A stretch of 64,000 nt of DNA from JAIROC01 sp031553535 (GTDB lineage Bacteria > Bacteroidota > Bacteroidia > Bacteroidales > WCHB1-69), in assembly GCA_031553535.1 (NCBI GenBank), contig JAVBLM010000001.1:124001-188000 (forward strand). The letters are read 5' to 3'. The translations under genes and the position numbers were made by a program. The notes under the pieces were generated by a model. It saw nothing but the letters and a program-made list of their open reading frames with translations. It was not told the origin of the DNA and did not search any database. Below, piece by piece: positions 56,046 through 64,000 of the stretch (position 1 is the stretch's first letter; each line of letters begins with the position of its first letter).

Positions 56046-56123
56046 CAGCTATTACAAGGGAAAATAATACAATATATCTTTAACCTCCTATCAAAAAGAA
56101 ATATATTCCGGTCATTATAGGAC

Positions 56124-56182
56124 TATCTTTGCATCAACTTTTGATAATTTTATTACAAGTATTTAATATTTGTTTATATTTG
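56124..56182 (+). promoter_or_regulatory. Promoter candidates of the TPR-HTH gene
   Basis: TATCTTTG at 56124-56131 and TATATTTG at 56175-56182 both match TAnnTTTG exactly. The second lies 26 nt before the chosen ATG at 56209. No convincing TTG at -33 for either. Confidence 0.4.
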
Positions 56183-56208
56183 TATTTCATATTTTCGAGA
56201 ACATTATA

Positions 56209-57885
56209 ATGATAAAATCATTTTTCTTCAAAAAAGCTATCTTATTGTTATTGATGCTATTTCCGATTATCGGTCAAGGAAATAATAATCGCTCCTATTG
56301 TGAAGAACTTCTTGAGCAGTCGAAAAAAGAACGTATTGAGGGGAATTATATAAAATCCATAGAACTTCTCTCCGAAATTAAAGTGCTTTCAATAAATAAT
56401 GACTGGACAGATCTGCTAACGTATGCCCTCAATATTGAAGGTACTATCTATATGGATTTATTGGATTATCAGAAAGCAATGGAATGCTTTCTATCCGGCT
56501 ATGAAATCGCTATAAAACAATCCTATAAAACGCAGCAAATAATGATATTGAACAATATCTCGCAGATATATTACATTAATAATGAAACAGACAAAGCAAA
56601 AGAATATCTTGATAAAGCATATGAAATATCCGAACAACTACAAGACAGTGCAAAACTAGGAATCGTGAGCATGAATCTGGGTGTAGTTTTCAATAAAACC
56701 GGGGATCTCAACCAGGCGGAAAAATATCTGGATATTGCTATCAAATTGTCAAGTAAAGTAAAAGATACGATAACATGGATCGCATCAAAAGTAATAAAAA
56801 TAGAGAACCTGTATCTGAAAAAAGAATACGATAAGGCAGAATCACTGGCACTGGAAATTCTGGAAGAGACCCAATCTGAAATGGATGATGATCAGAATGC
56901 ACAGTGTTTGCTATTGCTTTCCCAGATCCACGACCAAAAGAAAAACTATCCCAAGGCCATTTCATATGCCCGTGAAGCACTAAACAATCATGTTAAGTTA
57001 ACACTAAAGATCGAAATCTATGAACAATTATCAAAATTATACAGGAGTAATAATGCTCTGATTTTAGCTCTCGACTATCAAGATTCTTTATCCATAGCGA
57101 AAGATTCGTTAATGAAAATAAATGATATGGCACAAGTGGCCAATAATCAAATACGCTTCGACCTGATTAATTCTGAAAAGGAATTAGCAGAAAATAAAGC
57201 AAAACAAAAGACGGAACGAACCTTCTTTATCTTTGTTGTTATTTTTATGATCATACTTTCTATTATCGCTATATGGATATACCGTATTAAGCTGGAAAAA
57301 AATAAGCAACAAAAGATAATCGCAGAGAATGAACAAAAGATCATAAAGTTAAAACTGGAAAAAGAACAAAACGAACGTTTATTATTAGAGCAACAATTAA
57401 AAGAACAAGAAACGCTATCATTATTGGAACAAGAAAAACTAAACAATGAAATCGATACAAAAAACAGACAACTTGCATCGAAGGCCTTATTCCAATCGAA
57501 CAGAAATGAATTGATCAAAGAAATTATCGACACCTTTTCCAATATTGTATCAAACAAAGTAAAAAACGATGTACTTGAGTCAGCTATTCAACAATTGAGA
57601 CTGCAACTAAAGGAATCTGCGGAATGGGATGGTTTTTTAGTCTATTTCGAGAAAATCAACCCCCTGTTTTTATCATCCTTAAAAGAGAAGCATCCTACAC
57701 TCAATGCCAGTGAAATCCGGTTCCTTTCCTATATTTACCTTAACCTGGACACAAAAGAAATTGCCAAACTATTAAATATTACCCCGGGACATTGTAGAAA
57801 AAAACGGTTACGGCTTGCCAATAAGATGCATGTATCCATAGCTGAATTATACAGCTACCTGATAAATGAAATAGATTCAAATTAG
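56209..57885 (+). CDS. Membrane-anchored TPR protein with C-terminal HTH (LuxR-like)
   Basis: 558 residues from the ATG at 56209; a TTG 13 codons earlier gives a less likely start. N-terminal signal/anchor (FKKAILLLLMLFPIIGQG), then TPR repeats to about residue 325 (YLDKAYEISEQLQDSAKLGIVSMNLGVVFNKTGDLNQAEKYLDIAIKL is a clear example), a transmembrane helix (TFFIFVVIFMIILSIIAIWIY, about 342-362), a long coiled coil to about 450, and a C-terminal LuxR-type HTH (NASEIRFLSYIYLNLDTKEIAKLLNITPGHCRKKRLRLANKM). Such proteins sense something outside and act on DNA in the cytoplasm. Lying between two giant surface-protein genes, it is the obvious candidate regulator, but no DNA target was identified. 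Confidence 0.85.
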   Translation: MIKSFFFKKAILLLLMLFPIIGQGNNNRSYCEELLEQSKKERIEGNYIKSIELLSEIKVLSINNDWTDLLTYALNIEGTIYMDLLDYQKAMECFLSGYEIAIKQSYKTQQIMILNNISQIYYINNETDKAKEYLDKAYEISEQLQDSAKLGIVSMNLGVVFNKTGDLNQAEKYLDIAIKLSSKVKDTITWIASKVIKIENLYLKKEYDKAESLALEILEETQSEMDDDQNAQCLLLLSQIHDQKKNYPKAISYAREALNNHVKLTLKIEIYEQLSKLYRSNNALILALDYQDSLSIAKDSLMKINDMAQVANNQIRFDLINSEKELAENKAKQKTERTFFIFVVIFMIILSIIAIWIYRIKLEKNKQQKIIAENEQKIIKLKLEKEQNERLLLEQQLKEQETLSLLEQEKLNNEIDTKNRQLASKALFQSNRNELIKEIIDTFSNIVSNKVKNDVLESAIQQLRLQLKESAEWDGFLVYFEKINPLFLSSLKEKHPTLNASEIRFLSYIYLNLDTKEIAKLLNITPGHCRKKRLRLANKMHVSIAELYSYLINEIDSN

Positions 57886-57934
57886 CTTCTCAGAATTAAT
57901 TTAAATCACTAAATTTCAAATAAAAACACAATAA

Positions 57935-57976
57935 TGTCTCGTTTTTGCTCGTTATTGTCTTGTTTTTGCTCTCTTA
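57935..57976. repeat. 21-bp direct repeat before the second giant gene
   Basis: Two near-identical 21-bp units (57935-57955 and 57956-57976), sharing TGTC-T-GTTTTTGCTC. It lies 76 nt before the second giant gene, right where an operator would be. Two copies of one and a half helical turns plus could bind a dimer. Confidence 0.5.
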
Positions 57977-58051
57977 TATAAATAATGGAAAAAGATTTTT
58001 TCTCATTTTTGTAAAGATATTCTTATTAATCTTTTACAAATTTTACGTGTT

Positions 58052-61000
58052 ATGAAAAAATGGATGTTTTTATTACTGGTAACTTTAATTTCTCTACAAG
58101 CAAGCTATTCTCAAAATGTTTCTTATGAAAGAGAAAATTTTGATGGAAACAGTATCAGCTTTGTTTCTCAACCTTCCTCGTCATGGAGAATTGACAAAAA
58201 TTACTATGTAAGTTCTCCTAATTCTTATCGAGGTGTTGTCCCCAATAAGTCAGGAGACTCAACGATTTTAACCTCTCCTCCTTATGATTTTTACACGAAT
58301 GGTTATTCCAATATATTACTTCGGTTCAACCATATCTGCAAAATATCTCCCCGGGATATCGTCCGGATAGAATATAAGATTCAAAATCAAGGCTGGCTTC
58401 CAATACCGGCAACTGCTTATTTGGGAAAAGCCGCCAATTATATAACCACCGGATTCAATGCCGCCAGCTATACTCAATGGCAAGCCAACGATAGTACAGC
58501 CCTTCCTACAAACAACTGGTGGAAAGAAGAAACATTTGACCTGGGCTTTTTAATGGGATATGCCCCTAATGCTCAAATCCGGTTTATTATAAAGCACGGC
58601 AGTACACCCGGAACACAAATTTCATACGGGTGGCTACTGGACAACATTGAGATAACTGCTTCCACTTATCTGGTTCGGGATCCTATTGTAGAATTTATAG
58701 GTAGTGTTGTAAAGGACACCGTTAACAGTACCGGGCCTTATACTATAAATGCAAAAGTACAAACCACAACAAGTGCTCCAATTAAGACCCCTTTCCTGAC
58801 ATATACATATACTTTGAATGGAGTATCTACTACAAATTCCATCGAAATGGATCCTGTATCCGGGGATTCTTTATGGAGAGGTGTTTTACCTCAAATTGAA
58901 GGAGGAAGCACTGTTTCGTATTCCATCACAGGCTATGATACAAATGGGAATAATGCAACAGTACAAGAGCGTTATTTCATTAAGAAACCCTCCGGCAATG
59001 ATAGTGTTTCAGTTGCATTAACAAGCATAAACTCTCCCGCGAAAGGAGAAAACCCAGTAGGGGCTACCCCTGTAACAGCTACATTCCGTAACAAAGGTGA
59101 TTCCACGTTAAGAGCTGTGGAGATCAATTGGAGTTTAAATGGAGTGTTGCAAACAGTACAACCTCATACCTGGACAGGGGGTCTACCCTGGGATTTTGAA
59201 CATACGGAGCAATTAGGCACCTTCAACCCTCGTTTAAGAATGTCGGATACTATTGTTATATGGGTAAACAATCCCAATGGCATACAAGACCCCAAGCATT
59301 CGGATGACACCTTATCCATTATTACTTATGGTTGTCCAGTAGATGTATCGGGCAGTTTCCCTGTAGGGAAGAACAGTGAATTCAAAACGATACAGGAAGC
59401 TTTTAACTCTTTTCAAAAATGCAGCCCTACCGGAAATATCACCCTCGAACTGGAATCCGACACGATCCGTGAAAACTGGGATTTCTCCAATATCAATTCT
59501 TTTATGAATGGATACATGCTGACGATAACATCGTTAAAACATCACAGGGATAGTGTCGTTCTTCGTCCAAATACAGGAGGAATAGGTATAACATTGGGAA
59601 ATACAAGAAACCTTACATTGGATGCGATTACAGTTGATGTTAGCCATTTAATTCCTCAGATTCCTGTTATGATGAATGTATATGCTATCTATTTCAGTAA
59701 TACATGTACCAACATTATCATTAATAATTGTAATATAAAAGCACACAAAACATCTAACTCAACTAATATACATCCAATCTTTAAAGGAAGTACAGGGCTT
59801 GCAGACAGTATTTATATAACAAATAATATCTTAGATGGAGGATATTCGGGATTTACTTTTCCCGGTGGAAATACAAATCAATATGGAAAGAATATAGTTT
59901 TTGACAGCAATACACTCACTAATCAGTATTATTATGGAATAAATGCTTCTTATACCGATTTTAAAAGCATATCCAATAACACAATTCTTAGCAGGGAAGC
60001 TGCCAATTTCAGCGCAACATGGATTGCCATATATATGAACAATGCCAACGGTAATATTACAGGGAACCGGATCCGGCAACGTAATACATCAAACATTACC
60101 AACCCGAGAGGGATTTTCAGTTATTACCATAATTATTACTTTACGAACGACACCGCGCTTATTGCCAACAATGAAATTATAATTTATACAACCGGAGAAT
60201 ATGAAGGAATACAGGTAAATTATTCCCGTTCGAAAATCATACACAATTCCATATATGTAAAAGGATCCGGATCTTCAAGAGGGATTTACATCAATGAGCC
60301 CGGATATGTTAATATCCATGTTATCAAGAACAATAATATAATTATGGAATCTGCTGCTGCATACCCTATCCAGATTTCAAAGGCAACAAATATAAGGAGT
60401 TATGATATAAACAGTAATAACTATTATGCTCCGACTTATATTGGAAATATAGGAGGAACAGGAGGGGATAAACTAACAATGGATGCCTGGCAAAAGATGG
60501 TTACAACAGACGTGAATTCCGTAAGAATCCGAAGTTCTTTCATAGACAGCACCAAAAACCTGAAGATGCGTGACTATACGGGACTGGAATGCAAGCCTCT
60601 TCCGGAAGTACCTAAAGATATTGATAATACACCGCGCCTGGGATTAACAACGATGGGTTGTTACCATTACGATCCGATGTATACGGTAAATGCAAGATTA
60701 ACAGACCTCCAGGGATGGAGGGAAGGAAACATTTCGGGAGAATCCGATACGGTAAAAGTATTACTGACCAATACAGGAGCAACTCCTTTGACAAATGCCA
60801 ATTTAACATGGATATTCAATGGGGCAGAAACAACAACAGCATGGTCGGGAACTTTAGCCAAAGGGGAAAGCACTACTGTCACATTAGGGAAAATAACCTA
60901 TATCTCGGGTAATTATACAATAACCGCCAGAATAGATAACTTGGGCGGCTCTTTGCAAGACGATTTTTTACAGGATGACACTACTTCCGTTTCAATATTT

Positions 61001-64000
61001 GTATGTTCATCTATATACAGTACAGGAATATATACTATCGGAAAAACAGCAAGTTCTTTTACATCGGTAGAAGAAGCTATTAAGAAGCTATCTCTTTGCG
61101 GAGCAAACGGAGACATTACACTGGAAATAAAAAACGGTACATACGCCAACACCGTCGACCTGACCGGTATTTCTTCTTTGTTAGGGAACAATAAATTGAC
61201 CATCAAATCCCAAAGCGGAAACCCCGGAGATGTTATTCTACAAACAACCAATATCGGATTTACATTAGCACGAAGCAATAACATTGTAATAGATGGCGTA
61301 ACAATAGATGCAAAGGGAGGAATAGTAGGCATACAGTTTTTAGATACATGTACAAATGTTGTCATTCAAAATTGTATATTATTGGTTGATACAACCGTCA
61401 CATCCAACAAATATGGTGGGATTTATAAGCCCAGTATTGCCAATGTTGCAGATAGCATCTTTATACTAAATAATATTATAGAAGGAGGGCATTTTGGGAT
61501 CTGGCTTTATGGTGTCAGCTCAAGTGTCTATGACAGTAATATTTTTATAACCGGTAATGCTATCTCCAAACAATCACATTATGGAATTTATTTATATTAT
61601 ACTGATTTTAGAATTATATCAAACAATATAATAACAAGCAGATTGTCCAACATAAATACTTCATGGACAGGAATAAATACTTCAAATACGAATGGAGACA
61701 TTATTGCAAATAAAATAAAACAATTAAACAGGGCAATATCATATGCAGTAGGAATAAGTCTTTCAAATCATAATAATAACAAAACGGAGTTAGCGCTGAT
61801 TGTAAACAATGAAATAAATGGTTATGTGGGAAATGGTTATGCTGCATTAGCTCTTTCAAGTACTCGTGCCGATATTATACATAATTCTATATATGTTCGA
61901 AGAGTTGCAGGTTCAAAGGGTATTGGTATAAGTGACGGAACCAGTAATCGTCTCAATATTAAAAATAATAATATTATAATGGACACTACGGGTACCTTCC
62001 CTATCTATATTAATGGTTCTTCAAATGCAGCTTTGTATAACTTTGAATCTAACAACTATTATTCGCCAAGTTACATAGGATACGCAGGTGCAAATAAAGT
62101 AACAATGGAGCAATGGCAAGATGTGTTCTTTACAGATATTAATTCCGTAAAGGTTCGTCCTACCTTTATAGACAGTACTATTAATTTAAAATTCATAAAT
62201 TATGACAGTGTAAAATGTCCTGTTTTGTCAGATGTTGATACCGATTTGGAAGATAGCATCCGGGCAGGGGCATTTACAGCAATGGGATGTTATCATGGAT
62301 TTGCACCTTTTTCGAAGAATATTAAACTAACGGAAATCCTTAATTGGAATGAAGGGCCAGTCTATGGAACAAATGATACGGTTAAGGCTGTAATTATAAA
62401 TACCAGTTTATCCTCTTTCTTGCCACAAACTATTAATTGGTCTTTTAATGGAAATTCCAGAACAGGAGTTCCATCAAACAAGACATTGGCATATGGGGAA
62501 AGGGATACCATTACGTTAGGAATAATAAATTACGGTTTGGGACATAATATATTAACTGCATGGATCGATAATTCTCAGGACAATTATCTCGAAGATGATA
62601 CGATACTGGCAACAAGTTATATATGTTCTACAGCCGGAATTAACGGTACTTTCACGGTAGGAAAAACAGGGGATTTTAAAACCATAAATCTTGCACTACA
62701 ACAAATAGAAGACTGCGGAGTAAATGGAAATATTATACTGAAAGTACAACCCGGCCTGTATGTTGAAGACATAGACTTAACTGACTATGCTTTAATATTA
62801 GGTAATAATAAATTGACGATTACCTCTACTACAGGAAATGCTGAAGACGTTGTTTTTAAAACACTGTCAGTGGGAATGATATTGTCCCAAAGTAATAATA
62901 TCGTTATAGATGCCATTACAATTGATGCAACAAAAGGGAAGTTTGCAATACAATTTAAAGGCGCTTGCACCAATGTTGTAATTAGTAATAATATTCTATT
63001 AGCAAACCTAACTACAACTTATAGCGATTATAATCCTATACATAAAGGTAGCAATACAGGTGTAGTTGATAGTATTTTTATTGTAAATAATGAATTAAAC
63101 GGAGGATATATTGGTTTTAATTTTATTGGAGGAGTAGCTTCGACCCTTGGAACAAATGTGGTTTTTGACAGTAATCGAGTTTTCAATACACATACTTCGG
63201 GAATATATCCGCAATATACTCATTTTACCAGTATTTCGAATAATACCATATTAAGCAGAACGGAAAATACAATAACCAGTACATGGTATGCAATGCGTTT
63301 TGAAAGTTGCAATGGCCCCATTACAAATAACCGGATAAAACAACAAAGTAATGTGATTGCACAACCTTACGGAATATATCTTAATAATTATAGTATCAAT
63401 TCAACAGCAGATACTGCATTGATTGCCAACAATGAAGTCATGCTTAATGTTGCAACAGGTACAACAGGTGGCATATATACAAATGTTTCCCGTACAAAAA
63501 TTATCAATAATTCCATTTACGTATCCGGTGCTGCTGCAGCAAGGGGAATGTATATTGCTAATGATAATAATAGCCGTACTGTCGCAAAAAACAATAATAT
63601 TGTTGTGGCATCTTCTTCTGCATATCCTATTTATCTGAATTACGTAACCAATATGAGTTTATGTGATCTGGATTACAACAATATGTACGGCACCGGATAC
63701 GTGGGATACTGCGGAAGTACCGGAGGTGCAAAAGCCACCATAGATGCCTGGCAACAATTTGTTACCAGTGATAAGCATTCAGTGAGTGTTTATCCGAATT
63801 TTATTGATCTTACCAAAAATATGGATCTATTGGATAGTGTATTGAGTTGCCCTGTATTTGAAAATGTTACAGAAGATATAAATAAGAATACTCGTGTTTC
63901 TCCCAACACTACAATGGGTGCATATCAATATATAGGTACAACACACGATGTCCATCCTGTTGAATTTGTAAATTTATCTCCAACTTATCCGCTTGGAACG
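58052..64000 (+). CDS. Giant beta-helix surface protein, paralogue of the 47380 gene (3' end outside window)
   Basis: At least 1983 codons, open to the last base of the window; the frame runs unbroken in all lines I spot-checked. Signal peptide MKKWMFLLLVTLISLQASYSQ. Residues about 22-210 are the same jelly-roll domain as in the first giant protein (RFNHICKISPRDIVRIEYKI, GFNAASYTQWQAND, NNWWKEETFDL, YGWLLDNIEITAS). Then Ig/CARDB-like parts and at least three beta-helix modules beginning near 59350, 61040 and 62660, each opening with a VGKT-F-TI-EA or similar stretch and a ...CG-NG-I-L... strand, with intervening CARDB-like linkers. No T9SS domain is seen, as the C-terminus is outside; it is expected by analogy. 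Likely secreted surface protein controlled by the TPR-HTH gene before it. Confidence 0.9.
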   Translation, partial: MKKWMFLLLVTLISLQASYSQNVSYERENFDGNSISFVSQPSSSWRIDKNYYVSSPNSYRGVVPNKSGDSTILTSPPYDFYTNGYSNILLRFNHICKISPRDIVRIEYKIQNQGWLPIPATAYLGKAANYITTGFNAASYTQWQANDSTALPTNNWWKEETFDLGFLMGYAPNAQIRFIIKHGSTPGTQISYGWLLDNIEITASTYLVRDPIVEFIGSVVKDTVNSTGPYTINAKVQTTTSAPIKTPFLTYTYTLNGVSTTNSIEMDPVSGDSLWRGVLPQIEGGSTVSYSITGYDTNGNNATVQERYFIKKPSGNDSVSVALTSINSPAKGENPVGATPVTATFRNKGDSTLRAVEINWSLNGVLQTVQPHTWTGGLPWDFEHTEQLGTFNPRLRMSDTIVIWVNNPNGIQDPKHSDDTLSIITYGCPVDVSGSFPVGKNSEFKTIQEAFNSFQKCSPTGNITLELESDTIRENWDFSNINSFMNGYMLTITSLKHHRDSVVLRPNTGGIGITLGNTRNLTLDAITVDVSHLIPQIPVMMNVYAIYFSNTCTNIIINNCNIKAHKTSNSTNIHPIFKGSTGLADSIYITNNILDGGYSGFTFPGGNTNQYGKNIVFDSNTLTNQYYYGINASYTDFKSISNNTILSREAANFSATWIAIYMNNANGNITGNRIRQRNTSNITNPRGIFSYYHNYYFTNDTALIANNEIIIYTTGEYEGIQVNYSRSKIIHNSIYVKGSGSSRGIYINEPGYVNIHVIKNNNIIMESAAAYPIQISKATNIRSYDINSNNYYAPTYIGNIGGTGGDKLTMDAWQKMVTTDVNSVRIRSSFIDSTKNLKMRDYTGLECKPLPEVPKDIDNTPRLGLTTMGCYHYDPMYTVNARLTDLQGWREGNISGESDTVKVLLTNTGATPLTNANLTWIFNGAETTTAWSGTLAKGESTTVTLGKITYISGNYTITARIDNLGGSLQDDFLQDDTTSVSIFVCSSIYSTGIYTIGKTASSFTSVEEAIKKLSLCGANGDITLEIKNGTYANTVDLTGISSLLGNNKLTIKSQSGNPGDVILQTTNIGFTLARSNNIVIDGVTIDAKGGIVGIQFLDTCTNVVIQNCILLVDTTVTSNKYGGIYKPSIANVADSIFILNNIIEGGHFGIWLYGVSSSVYDSNIFITGNAISKQSHYGIYLYYTDFRIISNNIITSRLSNINTSWTGINTSNTNGDIIANKIKQLNRAISYAVGISLSNHNNNKTELALIVNNEINGYVGNGYAALALSSTRADIIHNSIYVRRVAGSKGIGISDGTSNRLNIKNNNIIMDTTGTFPIYINGSSNAALYNFESNNYYSPSYIGYAGANKVTMEQWQDVFFTDINSVKVRPTFIDSTINLKFINYDSVKCPVLSDVDTDLEDSIRAGAFTAMGCYHGFAPFSKNIKLTEILNWNEGPVYGTNDTVKAVIINTSLSSFLPQTINWSFNGNSRTGVPSNKTLAYGERDTITLGIINYGLGHNILTAWIDNSQDNYLEDDTILATSYICSTAGINGTFTVGKTGDFKTINLALQQIEDCGVNGNIILKVQPGLYVEDIDLTDYALILGNNKLTITSTTGNAEDVVFKTLSVGMILSQSNNIVIDAITIDATKGKFAIQFKGACTNVVISNNILLANLTTTYSDYNPIHKGSNTGVVDSIFIVNNELNGGYIGFNFIGGVASTLGTNVVFDSNRVFNTHTSGIYPQYTHFTSISNNTILSRTENTITSTWYAMRFESCNGPITNNRIKQQSNVIAQPYGIYLNNYSINSTADTALIANNEVMLNVATGTTGGIYTNVSRTKIINNSIYVSGAAAARGMYIANDNNSRTVAKNNNIVVASSSAYPIYLNYVTNMSLCDLDYNNMYGTGYVGYCGSTGGAKATIDAWQQFVTSDKHSVSVYPNFIDLTKNMDLLDSVLSCPVFENVTEDINKNTRVSPNTTMGAYQYIGTTHDVHPVEFVNLSPTYPLGT

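Noticed and set aside
55820..56120. Open frames over the second 42-bp array
   Set aside because: Two frames are open at once, as expected from a repeat. One shows some synonymous changes, so coding is not excluded, but no start signal supports it.
1..64000. tRNA or rRNA genes
   Set aside because: I noticed no cloverleaf or rRNA-like sequence by eye, but a tRNA could be missed; a tRNA search over the window would settle this.

Overview
The window is AT-rich DNA from an anaerobic member of the Bacteroidota, most likely order Bacteroidales. The evidence is Bacteroidetes-type -7 elements (TAnnTTTG), a division/cell-wall cluster in Bacteroidetes style with a DAP-type MurE, type IX secretion (T9SS) C-terminal sorting domains, a DPS-like thioferritin, and an NADH-linked [FeFe]-hydrogenase set. 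The species cannot be fixed from this sequence.

Layout. 1-2 kb: 3' part of mutS and a YqgE/AlgH gene. 2.1-8.9 kb: hydrogen-metabolism operon with a SpoIIE-type phosphatase, the electron-bifurcating-type hydrogenase subunits HydC, HydB and HydA, and a second, PAS-containing sensor-type [FeFe] hydrogenase. 9-13.9 kb: htpG, aspS and, convergent, manA. 14-16.2 kb: three small exported proteins on the minus strand (LRR, DUF1287, unknown). 16.3-20.8 kb: LuxC-like acyl-CoA reductase, a 42-bp tandem-repeat array, a broken four-helix-bundle gene, a dpsL-peroxiredoxin pair and a nitrilase-family amidase. 21.1-35.8 kb: dcw cluster mraZ-rsmH-ftsL-ftsI-murE-mraY-'murD-ftsW-murG-murC-ftsQ-ftsA-ftsZ, with a MraZ-box operator in front and a murD reduced to its C-terminal domain. 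36.2-45.6 kb: an esterase, a PII-like protein and an RND efflux operon (pump, adaptor, outer-membrane channel, TetR) divergent from an AraC regulator. 45.6-64 kb: surface-protein locus holding a relic T9SS tail, a triplicated about 283-bp leader with a conserved micro-ORF, a 2772-residue beta-helix/T9SS protein, a TPR-HTH regulator, and the start of a paralogous giant protein that runs off the window.

How the genes work together. The hydrogenase operon looks like a catalytic hydrogenase plus its own H2-sensing and phosphatase signalling pair. The dcw cluster supplies septal peptidoglycan synthesis. The DPSL/peroxiredoxin pair handles iron and peroxide in an anaerobe. The giant T9SS proteins are probably surface adhesins or stalk-like beta-helix proteins, controlled by the TPR-HTH gene between them and possibly by the repeated leader.

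Most unusual features: the triplicated micro-ORF leader (46521-47382), the ligase-dead murD remnant kept inside an intact dcw operon (27965-28510), several degenerate intergenic tandem arrays that share unit lengths of 23 or 42 bp, and a T9SS-gene tail with its terminator found directly after the ftsZ stop codon.
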